Below, one piece after another: positions 1-11,908 of a DNA stretch of 64,000 bases. Made by a program: the position numbers and the translations under genes. A model generated the notes under the pieces. The model did no database searches. It saw nothing but the letters and a program-made list of their open reading frames with translations, and was not told where the DNA came from. Every line of letters begins with the position of its first letter. Position 1 is the stretch's first letter. The stretch is taken from contig OX467091.1 of assembly GCA_950106755.1 (NCBI GenBank), forward strand, positions 14,029,538 to 14,093,537, in the 5' to 3' direction. Source of the DNA: Climacium dendroides (lineage: Eukaryota; Streptophyta; Bryopsida; Hypnales; Climaciaceae).

Positions 1-1040
1 AATTTTTTAGAATCCAAAAACAATTCAAAAATGCATAACTTTCTCACCATGATTTGGAATGCCATGAAACTGAGTTGATACGCCCTTCCTCACCAAGGGC
101 TTTTTGACAATACCAATATTGTGACCAAAAGAAAAGAAAAAGTAATTTTCTAATTTTTGAGAACCAAAAATAACTCAAAAATGCACAACTTTCACATCAT
201 ATGTTCGAATGCCACGAAACAAAGTCAGTGCACCCCTCCTCACTGAGGGCTTTCTGATGGTACCAAGTACGAGATAGGGGGACGCACGATTCGGGAGATC
301 TCAACATGACAAACAAACGAAACAAACATCCTGTCTTAATAGAAGAGATTAGAGTGCCCTATGGCATTTCCACAATCAAAACAAAAGTAAAAGTAATTTT
401 CTAATTTTTTTAGAACCAAAAACAACTCAAAATCCATAACTTTCTCACCGTGAGTTGGAATGCTACAAAACTAAGCCTGTGCACCCCTCTTCGCCAAGAG
501 CTTTCCGATGGTACCAAAATTGTGACCAAAATATAAGAAAAAGTAATTTTCTAATTTTTTAGTTCATAAAAATATTTCAAAATTCAATAACTCTCACACT
601 ATGAGTCAGAATGCTATGAAACCAAGCCCTATGCCTTGTGCCATTGCCACAGTTAAAACAAAAGTAAAAGTAATTTTTTAATTTTTTAGAACAAAAAACA
701 ACTTGAAAATACATAACTTTTTCACTGGGAGTCAGAATGCCATGAAACCAAGCCCATGCACCCCTCCTCGCCGAGAGCTTTCCGACGGTACCAAGATTGC
801 GACCAAAATATAAGTAAAAATAATTTTCTAATTTTTTAGAACAAAAAATAACTCAAAAATGCACAACTTTCACACCATACGTCCGAACACCATGAAACCA
901 AGCTGGTGCACCTTCCTTGCTGAGGGCTTTCCGACGGTACCAAGCACGTGACCAGGGGATGCACGGTCCAGGAGATCTCAACATGACAAACAAACAAACA
1001 AAACAAAACAAACATCTTGTCTTAATAGAAGAGATTTCCT
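1..1040. repeat. Degenerate tandem array of about 127-250 bp units (array A)
   Basis: About six units begin at or near 1, 141, 391, 541, 668 and 819, each opening with a version of GTAATTTTCTAATTTTTT. Each continues with a 'cataactttcacaccatga' segment, an 'aatgccatgaaac' segment and a conserved GC-richer core (CACCCCTCCTCGCCGAGGGC then TTTCCGACGGTACCAAG). Units 2 and 6 carry an extra half with 'ggagatctcaacatgacaaa' and 'cttaatagaagagatt', which explains the unequal lengths. Related units recur near 31.0-32.85 kb and, inverted, near 41.8 kb. The open frame on the minus strand here is a by-product of the repeat. Confidence 0.85.
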
Positions 1041-1480
1041 TTTCCACAAAATTTGGAGGATGAATAGTTGCACTTCTGTCCTACATGGAGATATTCTATT
1101 GCATTCATTGGATGCTCTACGTTCAAGAGTTAAAATACGGCTTTTCCCTCTTCCTTGGCTTTCAAAATATGTTAGTAGTTATTTTTAAATTTGGTGTAGA
1201 ATTGACTCCACAGGGGAGGGCCAAGTGAGGAATGTCAGCACCTCTACAACGAACTCAACCTCTTCTTGATTCTTGATTCCACAATGCTTGTTAAACGCTT
1301 CTGTGAAGAAGCAGCCACTGCTAACTTAGTTTACGGACTCCAGAGCTAATCAAGAGACACCACCGACAACAAAAGAAAGCAATTTCTAGGACAACTTCCA
1401 GCCCATTCAGGAGCGCAATTTTACAGAGTATGAAACATGCTAGCTACTGGATCAGTCCCATCAATCGCAATTTGTGAAAC
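1041..1480 (+). promoter_or_regulatory. 5' flank of the P450 pseudogene
   Basis: This stretch lies between the tandem array and the P450 start codon. Base composition becomes more balanced than in the array, which suggests promoter and leader sequence. I see no convincing TATA box and no open frame, so transcription cannot be judged. Confidence 0.3.
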
Positions 1481-4400
1481 ATGGATCCCGCGTGGACACA
1501 AGCTTCTGCAAATGAGCTCTTCATTGCACTGGTTGCTGCAGCTTTCGCTTCGATTCTGCTGATTTACTACTACGCTGAAGCCAGGAGGCGGAAGCACTTG
1601 CCCCCTGGACCGTGGCCATGGCCAGTCGTCGGAAACTATCCTGCTTTGGGTGACCTGCCTCACAGATCGCTGGAGAAACTGGCGGCCAAGTATGGAGGTC
1701 TCATGTATCTCCGCTTAGGTACGACTCTCTCTGAGTTCCTGCACTCTCTTGAATTCTTCGAGTACAAACATTTGATCCTCCGTGTTATGCTTGATAGAAT
1801 CATGGGCGATGACGGTGTCGAGATTTCAGTGATATTGAGGCTGAGTTTTGATTGCCAGGCTTAAAAACTGAATGCTGTACCGCGCTAGTCGTAGATCACA
1901 GAACTCTTGGCACTTAATTGAATGTCGTAAGTTCAGGAGTATGGAACATGCCATTTAACAAGTATGAGCAGAGCAGAACGTGTATGTACAGTTCATGATT
2001 GGATTGGAGGACGTGCCTCTCTTTTTCGAAAAAGCATGAATACACTTTTGTATGGTGGCGTAGTGGAACAGTCAAGTGATCAGGAATCCGAATGACATGT
2101 TTTTAAGAGAAACATAAATCAACAGATTTCTAGCCTGACTGTGTACCAGGGTCCAAGCCCTGCATCGTGATATCCACGGCTGCCGTTGCCAAGGAGTTCT
2201 ACAAAACCAACGACGCCGGCTTCAGCTCCCGGCCCAAGCGCCGTGTGGCACAACGGCGACGAGAATTACCGAGACCTCTCCATCACTTCCGACCTGCCCT
2301 ACTGGCGTCGCCTGCGGAGGCTCTTCAACGCCGAGCTCTTCTCTCCGAAGCGCCATGCGTCCCAGAGAGAAATTCGGGCCCAGGAGATTCTGCACATGAT
2401 GAAACTGCTGATGGAGGATTGCAAGAAAGGGGACCCCGTGGACATCAAGGCCTGGCTCTATGGGGTCACGTCCAACACGATGACGCGCATCATTGTCGGA
2501 AAGAGGTACGAACACCATCATCACTGATCAGAAGTCTGCCAAATATATGCACCTGTAGGCAAATCATTTCTGGAGAAGTTGAGAAATGTGAAAATCGTAG
2601 AATTGATATTCTTGTTCATACGGAAAATTGCTTCGATTTCATCTTGAAAATGATCTCCAAATCTTCAAACTATATAGAAGATAGTTTCTGAATACCAATT
2701 ATTTCAAGACCGAGAGAATCATACCAAGAAAACCATGCATGTTGAAACTTGTCCGCAAAGGTTTGATTGTTTCTCCAATCACCCAAATTAGATTTCGCCT
2801 TAGATTCTCTGGAAATTGTCTGTCTTCGCAGCTAGTCGGGGTGACCGTACATGACATTCCGCTATCCACTTGTGATCGTACATGACAGAGTTCGGCTGAT
2901 TGTGATCCTGTTTTGATTTGCTCTAGTATCCTGTATCACAAATGTATCACTCCAGAACAAGTAGGTTATTTCACTTCCCCGTGAGTTCAACTCAACATTA
3001 CATTTCCTCAACTTCACAGGAGCCTTGACAAACATTTTCCCCTGCATGCATGAGATTCCAGTGCAGGATTCAGGCTAGCTAGTTCCCATTCAAATTTTGA
3101 TGGCTTTGGTGGTTTTGGATACAGCACATTATGAAAGCTCCGATTTGTTGCACCACGTGCATGAGCAGATAATAAACCATGTGCCATTTCTTTAATACTT
3201 TTTTGGTGTGACGTTTCGCAGATTCTACAGAACATCCGATGTGGGGGCTGAGAAGCAAAGAGAAGACTTGGTGAAGATGAACAACAGTCTCTTTGAAATC
3301 TTCGGTGCGGTGGTCATCAGTGACTTCGTGCCCTACTTGAGCTTCGTCAACCGACTGCAAGGACACGCCGCCAAGTTTGCCAAGGTCCGAGACTTTTCAG
3401 CGAACCTTACAGAGAAGATTTTCGACCTGGAGGGCCACCGACAACAGTTGAAAGAACGTGGAGACGACCCCAGCTATGTCCGGGACTTGGAAGATGTGCT
3501 GCTGGAGACTCCGCTGGATGATGGAGAGTATCTGCCGGACAAGGACTTGCTCAAAGTATTGCAGGTAAGTGTCGACTTTTCCCGCTCACAAACTTGAAAC
3601 CAACCCTCTCTTGGATGCAAACTATTACTAGTGGAAATTTAATTTTGTCTGCGTAGATCAGTGAAATGATTGCAAGAAGAAGCCCCACGACTGGTCGAAG
3701 GTATGCAAATCCAAATACCGGATTAGAAATTGATGACACAAATCTACATAAAGCTTTTGAAGCTCTGAAAACAAAGACTTGGACTTGTTCTGATTTATGT
3801 TTCGAACCGATTGTCCTAAAACTGCCAAAGTCATGGATTATGATCAATTTTTAGAAATTGGTGTTCAGAGGATGAAGTTCCATACATGACCTTTCTACCC
3901 TTCGCAACTCCACCAGTTATGTATTAGACAACCGATGAGCCGCTAATACATAACCGGGTGTACCTTTTTCTTTTTCTTTTTAATTATAACGTTTGATCTT
4001 CAATATCCAAGGGTGTAGGAAGGAAGTTGAAAGGAAAGAACGTTATGAATTGCAATGGTAATGGCAATGGTGATGGCTTGCCAATGGGATGGTGCCACAT
4101 TAGCATTGAAAAGTCAACAACCGATTATTTAGTATATTTTGTGACTTGACCAATTATGTTATATATAATATGCTCCAAGATTGCATTGATTATGGAATGT
4201 TGTATGCTCAGCAATTCAATCGATTATGTGTTTGTCACTCTGCAATTCGACAAATTATGAAGTTTATCTCTTCGACCCATTGATAGTGTGCTTTGCAACT
4301 CAACCAATAATTATATAGTATATCTCAATCAATTGAGGTACAGTGCTTCACATCTCTCAACTAGTTGTATAATTTGCTCAACATGTAGTATACTTTGTCA

Positions 4401-5065
4401 CTCAACTAGCTATAGCAATAGCCATTTCTCCTTGTTTTCTAACTACATCTTTTTATTATAGGAACTTCTAAACGGAGGCACCGAGACAAGCTCCACTGTG
4501 ATTGAATGGGCAATGGCAGAGCTTATTCTCCATCCTTCCCTCCTCCAACGTGCCCAACATAAGCTTTCCTCCCACATCCCTTCCTCCCCTCCTCGCCTCA
4601 TTGTCGAATCCGACCTCCCTCCCCTCCCCTTCCTTGACACCATCATCAAAGAAGCCTTCCGCATGCACCCCCTATCCCCCTTCTCATCCCCCATGAGTCC
4701 CACACCGCCACCACCATCCTTGACTACCACTTCCCCCCAGGGACCTTGTTGTTTATAAATGCATTTGCAATTCAGAGGGATAAGAGTATGTATGAGAATC
4801 TTTTGATAGGTTTATGGGAAGTGAGGTTAATCAATTGAGTGGAAGTGATGGGTATGAGTTGCTTCCATTTGGAAAGGGGAAGAGGATGTGTCCAGCTTAT
4901 AATTTGGGGAATACAATGGCAACATTGATGTTGGGAAACTTATTGCATTGCTTAGATTGGGAGGTGCCAGAGGGAACGGTGGATATGAGGGAGGAGAATG
5001 GATTGTCTGTGGGGATGAAGGTGCCATTGTGCTTGCATGCCAAGCCTAAGTTTGAATTGCCGTGA
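1481..5065 (+). pseudogene. A-type (CYP71-clan-like) cytochrome P450 pseudogene, four exons
   Basis: Microsomal haem-thiolate mono-oxygenases of this group oxidise small molecules using electrons from P450 reductase. Exons are 1481-1718, 2150-2505, 3222-3564 and 4462-5065, with GT-AG borders and matching phases (1, 2, 0). Visible landmarks are an N-terminal membrane anchor (about residues 13-29), the proline hinge [12 protein letters not shown], the I-helix oxygen-binding motif GGTETS, the K-helix ExxR in KEAFRMHP, and the haem loop FGKGKRMCPA with its cysteine codon at 4889. Three lesions break it: a one-base frameshift in exon 2 near 2232-2240, a second in a C run at 4688-4692, and loss of about 13 bases near 4800-4805 that removes the region before the conserved DRF. 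Beyond these, similarity to a normal P450 is good throughout, so inactivation is recent or, less likely, some lesions are assembly errors. The exact CYP family is not assigned. Confidence 0.88.
3916..4131 (+). repeat. Dispersed repeat R1, copy 1, inside P450 intron 3
   Basis: About 215 bp resembling 8756-8982, including 'ccaagggtgtaggaag', 'aagttgaaaggaaagaa' and 'ttgaaaagtcaacaac'. It opens with a perfect 12 bp inverted repeat (GTTATGTATTAG at 3916-3927, CTAATACATAAC at 3943-3954) around a 15-base loop. No coding potential is seen, and the repeat class is unknown. Confidence 0.75.
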
Positions 5066-5767
5066 GGTGGTGGGATGAGCTAAAATAGTTTCTACTTAAA
5101 ACGTAGTTTAGTGTACATTTAAATTTCTTTGATATGATCCTTTCTTCAATGATGGTATAATCAATATCTAATGGCATACTATCATTCAATTTGCTTGTAG
5201 TATACTTGTCTTCCATTCAAACTATTTGATTGATCTATAATTAATATGATGATTTTCTAAGTAGTCACATTAAGAAGATATTCAAAGTACATGGGGATGT
5301 TATAGGATTTTTAAATGTATTTATAGTGAATAATTATTGAGCTTGGATGTCAATATGATCTTCAACATTTGTGAAATAAAGTGTTTTTGTGTGACCCGTA
5401 CTCGCATGTATTGAACAACGTAAACAAAAGTGGAAGAACCTATAATTCATACTTTAAGCACTTTCACATGCACACTTTAGTGTCAAATTAGCATAAGAGA
5501 CTTATTTTTCAAAATAGTCACAATTGAGGTTTTGAATTTTCTAACAAGTATTGGTAGTTTTCTAAATCTCTATGATATACTATGAATTTTTGAAATTTTA
5601 GTACTTAAATGTTTTTTGGATTCATGTATACAAGTTGGAACATTTTGTATCATTTGAATCTACATATTTTCAATATTGTTTCAGGATGCTTATATCTTAG
5701 TGTGTTTCCTTAGATATGTTCTTCAAATTGTCTTCACAAATTGCTTTAAAATTGATACTATGAAGTA
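5066..5767. other. AT-rich flank downstream of the P450 pseudogene
   Basis: It presumably begins with the old 3' UTR. I see no gene, structured repeat or RNA gene in the rest. Confidence 0.4.
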
Positions 5768-6381
5768 CTACCTCCATCTCAAAATAAATCCGTTTTTTAA
5801 AGAAATGGCTAGAATAATGCAAAAGTAGTTCCTATTTTCGAAGGATTGTGTAGTTATTATAGCTTCTATTGAATCTCAATAGGTGTGAAAGAATAGAAGT
5901 CAACAATGAAAGTGGTGCATGTTGAAAACATGCGACAAAATCAACAATTTTTTTTCCTTTTTTGGAACTACTCTAGTGCTATTATTTTTTATCATTCCCC
6001 TAGTAGCATTGGTGTAGTGATGTCCATTGATGTCCTATATATTTAATTTCAACAATGTTCTATGATTCAAGTCTAAGAAATTCTTAACAAGAGATTTCTT
6101 AGTAACAACTTTTGTATAGTTGTAGGTTGAATCCTTCGCCTTTATTATTAAAGGTTGCATTCTTATTCCTTTTGCAGAGATCAAATTGTTATAAAGTCTA
6201 TAGAATGTAGTATGTGCTGATTTTTTTTCTTTAAGGTGTTTGAACTAGCTTTAGTTGTTGTCCATCAAGTTGTGGAGAGCCAATTTCGAATTTAATTTGG
6301 GACAAGTATATTTGAAAATCCAAAATTTAATTTGGGACAAGTATATTTGAAAATCCCAAATTTATTTTGGGACAAAGGGAG
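5768..6381. mobile_element. Stowaway-like (Tc1/mariner) MITE, copy A, 614 bp
   Basis: The element lies between TA dinucleotides (5766-5767 and 6382-6383). The left end is CTACCTCCATCTCAAAATAA. The right end reads, in reverse complement, CTCCCTTTGTCCCAAAATAA. These match the widespread plant terminus CTCCCTCCGTCCCAAAATAA. The interior resembles the element at 11347-11906 over its whole length. Near the right end a segment of about 35 bp containing 'aatttgggacaagtatattt' is duplicated in tandem. No transposase is encoded. Confidence 0.85.
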
Positions 6382-6789
6382 TATTAAAGGAAGTTGTTCA
6401 TCAAGTACACACAAGTGTATAATCATATTTTTCAAGATAAAGCATGATTGAATTAGTTAGGAATTTTCATCATAGGCTATCCAAACATCCATCAGCACCA
6501 CTAAATCTTGCCAAAATTGATAGAAATTGAATCCAAAAAGGCCATCTTACTCTTCTAAAATCATCCCAATAATTTTTTTAAATGATCACAGTGATAAGGC
6601 CTTAAAATGGCCACATATTTAATTATTTATGCCAAAAATATATATGAGCCTATAGTAGCCACTAAGACACTCCAAATTCTTTACTTGCACTCCCAAAAAT
6701 GCCAATTACATTCCAAAAAGCATATTGCTTCATTTAATCAAAGAATGATAGGGATGTTTTCCATTAGCAAGCGCAAATAGGGAACTATA
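6382..6789. other. AT-rich spacer between two MITEs
   Basis: No gene, RNA or clear repeat was recognised. Confidence 0.4.
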
Positions 6790-7259
6790 AGGTAGAACAG
6801 CCCATTGTAGTTAGATGACCCATAGTGGACACCTAGGAAATGACTCCATTATAGATTTTTAGTATGTGAGATTTAAACCACAATTCATGTCTTACATAAT
6901 AGTAATAGAGTGATTAGTGACTTCATTAGGAACTTCCAACTTTTTAGTGTAAATTCATCGTAAGAATTAACTTTTTAGGCCTTCCATGTTAGAAAATACT
7001 ATGATTGCTTCAGGTAAACAAAATGAACATGATGGATTCAGATTTTGTTGGTTCTAAGGTAGTCTATAGACTCTTTTGGGCAATGATGCATTGAATACTT
7101 CAAAAATTCACAAAAAATTCATACTTTGTCAAAAAAAATCATAATTTCAACTGCTTTCATTGTTTCTCATACTTGTATTAATGTGGGAAAATAACTGAAA
7201 ATTTTAGCAAGAACATGAGGTCAAACTCCTAATTATGACCATAGTGAGCTCTTTTACCT
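6790..7259. mobile_element. MITE family M1, copy a (470 bp, TA target)
   Basis: Ends are AGGTAGAAC... and ...TTTTACCT, flanked by TA (6788-6789 and 7260-7261). The interior resembles the copies at 16204-16702, 41156-41612 and 59324-59834, with shared phrases such as 'attaggaactt', 'cttcaaaaattca' and 'actttgtcaaaaaa'. TA duplication suggests the Tc1/mariner superfamily. Non-autonomous. Confidence 0.75.
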
Positions 7260-7262
7260 TAA

Positions 7263-8168
7263 TCCCTAAAGGACCATTTGTCCCCTCAAGGGACAATTTG
7301 GGTCCGGGTAGGTTCCTATTGTCTCAATTTGTAGTGAATGTTTTTGAGATTTTTTGAGGTTGTAGAGTTTGTTGAGAGCTTTGTGAATATATAATTTTTA
7401 TTTCAATTGGTGCCTAAGAGAAAAAGTTATGGCACAATATGCCAAAAGCAAAAGTCAACGGGCAATACAAAAAAATCAAAAAAATTCAAAATATTTTTTT
7501 TCTAAAATATTATATTTTTGTCTACATTTGAAGCTTTGATTCATTCCATATGGACTAGTTATGAGAAAGTTATAGACAATCTTAGTTTTGGGGCAATAGA
7601 AGCATCTTCTTGAAAAAATAACTTATAGGATTCATTTTTTAATGCAATTTTTACAATTTTTCAAAAAAAAATTATAAAAGGTTAGGTTTTCTTTTAGAAC
7701 AATCTCACCGTTGGGATTATTGTATGTCAATTCCATCTTAAAGCTATTAATGATTTATTTTTCCTTCAACCTTTAAGCTATGTCTACTTAACAATTTTTT
7801 AATGAGTAAAAATTAAGTGTTTTTTTGTTGAATTTTTTTCCTTAGATTCTCAACTCAACTATTCAATATAAAAACTTAGAAAATCAAAATTCACAATGCA
7901 AAAAATTTTAGTTAAAAAGATTCAAAGTCAAAAAATCTAGTCAAGCAAGTTGCAAAATAACTCGTTTTCTTCACTTTGGATGCAAATATCTTGCAATCTA
8001 TGTAGTCAAATTTGATGAAATTTTTACCACATGTTTTCAAACAAGTTAAGTACAAGATCCTAGGTTGGATTTTGAAAAAACATATTTTTTTGGTTTTCTT
8101 AGGTGAACATAGCAGAAGTGGTAGTTCTAAGTGCTTTTCGATAGAAAACACCCTCCGGGCTTTAGGGG
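7263..8168 (+). mobile_element. TTAA-flanked piggyBac-like element (T2 family), about 906 bp
   Basis: TTAA at 7259-7262 precedes the left end TCCCTAAAGGACCATTTGTC. The right end is ...GGCTTTAGGGG followed by TGAA, a one-base change from TTAA. Its reverse complement, CCCCTAAAGCC, matches the left end. The interior resembles 18121-18987 in the opposite orientation. The element starts exactly at the last bases of the neighbouring M1 MITE (ACCTTAA), so it probably inserted there. No transposase frame is seen. Confidence 0.65.
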
Positions 8169-8755
8169 TGAACTAAAAACTTTGATAATTTGTAACTAAT
8201 TCTCCAAAACATAAAACAAATCATTACAAATCCAATCTGCATTTCTTGGGAAAAGAATAAAGCGTCCAATCAAACCTAATGGGAGATAAGGTAGAACTAT
8301 CCATTACCACACAGATTTGCTATCTATGTACTTTGGAAAAGTTATTTGTCAGCTCTCATATTTTTCAGAGATTGAATTGTTTGAGAGAAGTCAATTGCAA
8401 AAAGAATGAATACATTCCAACAAGAATTGAATTTTTTGTGGTTTTTCAAAGCTGAAATGTTAAAACCCTTGTTGAAGCATGACCAAACCATTGTAGTACA
8501 TTGCCATCATGATGAAGGATTAATAAGATTGTAGTTATAGATGGGTCAAAGACGAAAATGGGAGGAACATGTAGTGGTGGAATTGGGTAAATGGTGGTAT
8601 TGGGTAGTTCCACCTTAAGTTGGTTAATGATTTGTTTTTTAGCATACTGCCTTACTGAGAAAGCTAATTTAAAGGTTGGAATCTCTTTTGTGCAGTGTCT
8701 ACAACGAATAAAAGAGATATACATGTGGTAGAAGATATGAAAGAAATAAACTTTA
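8169..8755. other. AT-rich spacer
   Basis: A lone M1-type terminus (ATAAGGTAGAACTATCC) lies near 8286 with no recognised partner. Otherwise I see nothing. Confidence 0.35.
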
Positions 8756-8982
8756 GTTATGTATTAGATAACCGATAAGCCGCGCTAGCAGCGAATAGGT
8801 TATCATATATAACCAGTTGTACATTTTTCAATCACAACCTTTGATCTTCATGATCCAAGGGTGTAGGAAGCAAGTTGAAAGGAAAGAAGGTTATGAGTTG
8901 CAACTTGTAATGGCAATAGTGACGGGTTGCCAATAGGATGGTGTGATGTTAGCGTTGAAAAGTCAACAACTAGCTATGATTT
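8756..8982 (+). repeat. Dispersed repeat R1, copy 2
   Basis: Matches the repeat in P450 intron 3 in the same orientation. It starts GTTATGTATTAG, but the inverted partner of the first copy is altered by extra GC-rich bases (GCCGCGCTAGCAGCG). The direct spacing of 4.8 kb would also allow recombination between the copies. Confidence 0.7.
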
Positions 8983-11346
8983 AGAAAAGGTTTGATCAAC
9001 CCTAATATACAACAATTTTGAATCTCACCTGCAACTCCCTTCAACTCTTGAAATGGACAATAGTATTCAACCTCAACACAGAATATTCCATGGATGTTGT
9101 AACATCTTCCCAAGAGACAAAGAGCGAGGAAAATGGATCAACATATGAGTACTCTTGCTCAAATTGTCTCAATGTTGATGAAATTAATGTCTGCTTCATT
9201 TAGTCTAGCTTGAGATGATCTAGTTGGGGTGAAAGAATTTGTAGTAGCAGCTTTCATACCATGATGCATCAACCAAAGAGCAATTTGTTGAGCAAAGTAA
9301 CGTTGATAAGGGTAGCGTTAAACATGTTGTATGTCAACCATATTGGAATTTATCATACAATAACATAGTAGCCACACTTTTCTTTCATACACAAACAAAA
9401 CATGAAATACCATCAAGTGTGACTACCGGTACCAATTCTAAGTGCATAGTTCCTTCAATGGACAAGTGACAAAAAATTATACAATTTTTGAATGCTCCTG
9501 GCACTCTTGTTTGTTTTTGCTTTCCAACAACAAAATACCACTAAACAATACATTTTATATTCAAAAGATAATAGACCTTCCCTTGATATCTAAAGTTATA
9601 GGTGCCTCACATTATAAATAAACATAATTTCTTTTAGAGAATGTCCTTGTGAGTGTTTTATCTCCAACCTTGAGTTAGAACAAGCACAACCAAATTCTTT
9701 GTCTTTTCAATGTTGAATTTTTTTAAGTAGGTGACTAGATGTTGCCCATTATGCTTATCAAAAAATGAATAAATAATTGGTTACTAATTACTCTAAGTAA
9801 TTCAAATTGCAAAAGAAATAGGTTCGTTGGCAATATTGATCATTTTGGCCCATTTAAGCCATTCATTCCATCGACATGAAGTTTTTAAAAGTCAAAGTTT
9901 TAATTGGATTAAATTATAGATCATGATTTTTTATTTTCAAAATGGTAAAGATCATTGAAATTGGATATTCCTAGTGAAAGTTAAGGCTGAATGAACTTTT
10001 ACCTTTAAATTGTTCTTGCAAACTTCATCCATCAAATTTTACTAACTTTTTGACCTAAATTATTTTTTAATCTTTTGGAATAAGTTTAAAGTTAATTCTA
10101 GTAAGTATGGTTTTGATTTTGATTAAAGTGGATGTATAATTATTAATTTCATCCAAATCTAAACTTGTTTAACCTCACAAGGACCAAAAAGACACAATGT
10201 GTTCTATTCAAATTATCAATGGAAAATTCTTGGAAGGGTGAAACAAATCTCAATTTTTTTGTAAACCACTGTCTTATACATTTAAAAATTGACATAATTG
10301 TTGCATTTTCTAATTTTCAAAATTTCAATGTAATAAGTATTTAAGAATTTATTTAGGAAATATAGTCTTGTTGAAAAAAGAAGCAAACATAATTTTCTTA
10401 CAATGAAAAGAATATTGGGGATGGAAAAAAAATTCTCGGACATTTTTAGTCTTTGGTTTGTACAAACAAAGTGGATTTAGAGATTGTTTTTTCAAATTTT
10501 TATTTTGAGACATTTAAAAAATATAAGGTTCAATTTGGTGTAATTAGAATGATTCCAATTTTTTTGTAAAAGTTCCAAAAAATATGATGATAATATCAAA
10601 TGTCAAATTTCAAAAATTGATGCATATATAATTTTTAAAAAATTGGGATCTAATTTGTTCAATTTTGGTTTTTTATTCCTTCTATTTGAAAATGAATATG
10701 AGTATCTTATTTCTATTTTTTTTAAATTAAAAAAGATTCCTTTGTCTCCAAATGATCTTTCTATTAGCCTCAATATTTTGTCCCCAAATGATTTTCTTGT
10801 TGCACTTTGTGACATTGACAATTGGTCACATTCAACTTTCAATTGCTATATGGGACCAACAAAACAACTCCAAGTAATAGTTCTCCTTCCATCCATGCAA
10901 TCATCAATCAAAAGGCAAATAAAATGACTCAAGGGGTCAATCAACATTGTTCATTCTTATTTTTTGCATCTCTTTGAGTGTTGTCCAATTGAAGGAGATG
11001 AAGCTTTGGGAGGTGGTACAAGGTTTATACATGGGCTTGAGAACTACCCACAAAATGACACCTTTCACTCAACAATTGAGTGCCCATTGGTGCTCCTTGA
11101 ATATGCCTCCAAAATTCCACTTTTCAATACTCCAAAATTCCACTTTGAAAAGGGTTTCAAAACTCAAAGTATCTAGAACGCTTGGAATGCACCAAACTCT
11201 ATTTACGATGGAGGGAGTACTACATTTGCCTTTGACTACAATGCAATTTTTTTGGGGGGTAAAAAATCATAATTCATCTTCTTATAAATTTTCTTCCCCC
11301 AAAGATGCATTTTTTTTGCCTAAAAGTTGACCATCAAAAATTGTTA
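8983..11346. other. Gene-free AT-rich DNA with repeat remnants
   Basis: The part near 10080-10170 shares phrases with 30550-30640 ('agttaattctag', 'tttcatccaaatc'). An orphan Stowaway-type end (TTTACGATGGAGGGAGTA) sits at about 11202-11219 without a recognised partner. No coding region is supported. Confidence 0.4.
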
Positions 11347-11906
11347 CTCCCCCCATCCCCAAATAAATGTGTGGGTTCTTAGAAATGGCTAGATTAGTGC
11401 ATGAGTAGCCCCTATTTTCAAAGGATTGTGTAGTTATTGTAACTTCTACTAAACCCCACTAGACGAGAAAGAATAGGAATCAATAGTGAAGCGGCACATA
11501 TTGAAAATAGGTAGCACAATTGACAAATTTTTTCCCTTTTTGGAATTGCTCCAGTGGTATTAATTTTGATCATTTTCCAAGCAACATTGGTGTAGTGATG
11601 TCCATTGACGTCCTCTATATTTAATTTTGACAATGTCCTGTGATTCAAGTCTAAGAAATTTTCAACAAGAGATTTATTAGTAGTTTTTGCATAGTTGTAG
11701 GTTGAGTTTTTCACCTTTGGTTGGTTAGAAGTTGTGTTTTGATACCCTTTGCAAGGATCAAATTACTATATAGTCTCTAGAGCATGATATTTGCAAATTC
11801 TTTTGCTTTTAGATGTTTAAATTAACAAGTTGTGGAGAGCCAATTTCAAATTTAATTTAGGACAAGTATATTTGGATACCTCGGATTTATTTTAGAACGG
11901 AGGGAG
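11347..11906. mobile_element. Stowaway-like (Tc1/mariner) MITE, copy B, 560 bp
   Basis: Flanked by TA (11345-11346 and 11907-11908). The left end is CTCCCCCCATCCCCAAATAA. The right end, in reverse complement, is CTCCCTCCGTTCTAAAATAA. It is the same element as 5768-6381 without that copy's internal duplication. The minus-strand open frame inside is not shared as a frame by copy A and is not counted as a gene. Confidence 0.88.
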
Positions 11907-11908
11907 TA

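Noticed and set aside
2167..2691. 174-codon frame over P450 exon 2
   Set aside because: Only its first residues are in the P450 frame. After the frameshift it reads the wrong frame and runs into the intron.
8286..8755. Possible fifth M1 MITE starting ATAAGGTAGAAC
   Set aside because: Only one terminus could be found and the interior does not clearly follow the family.
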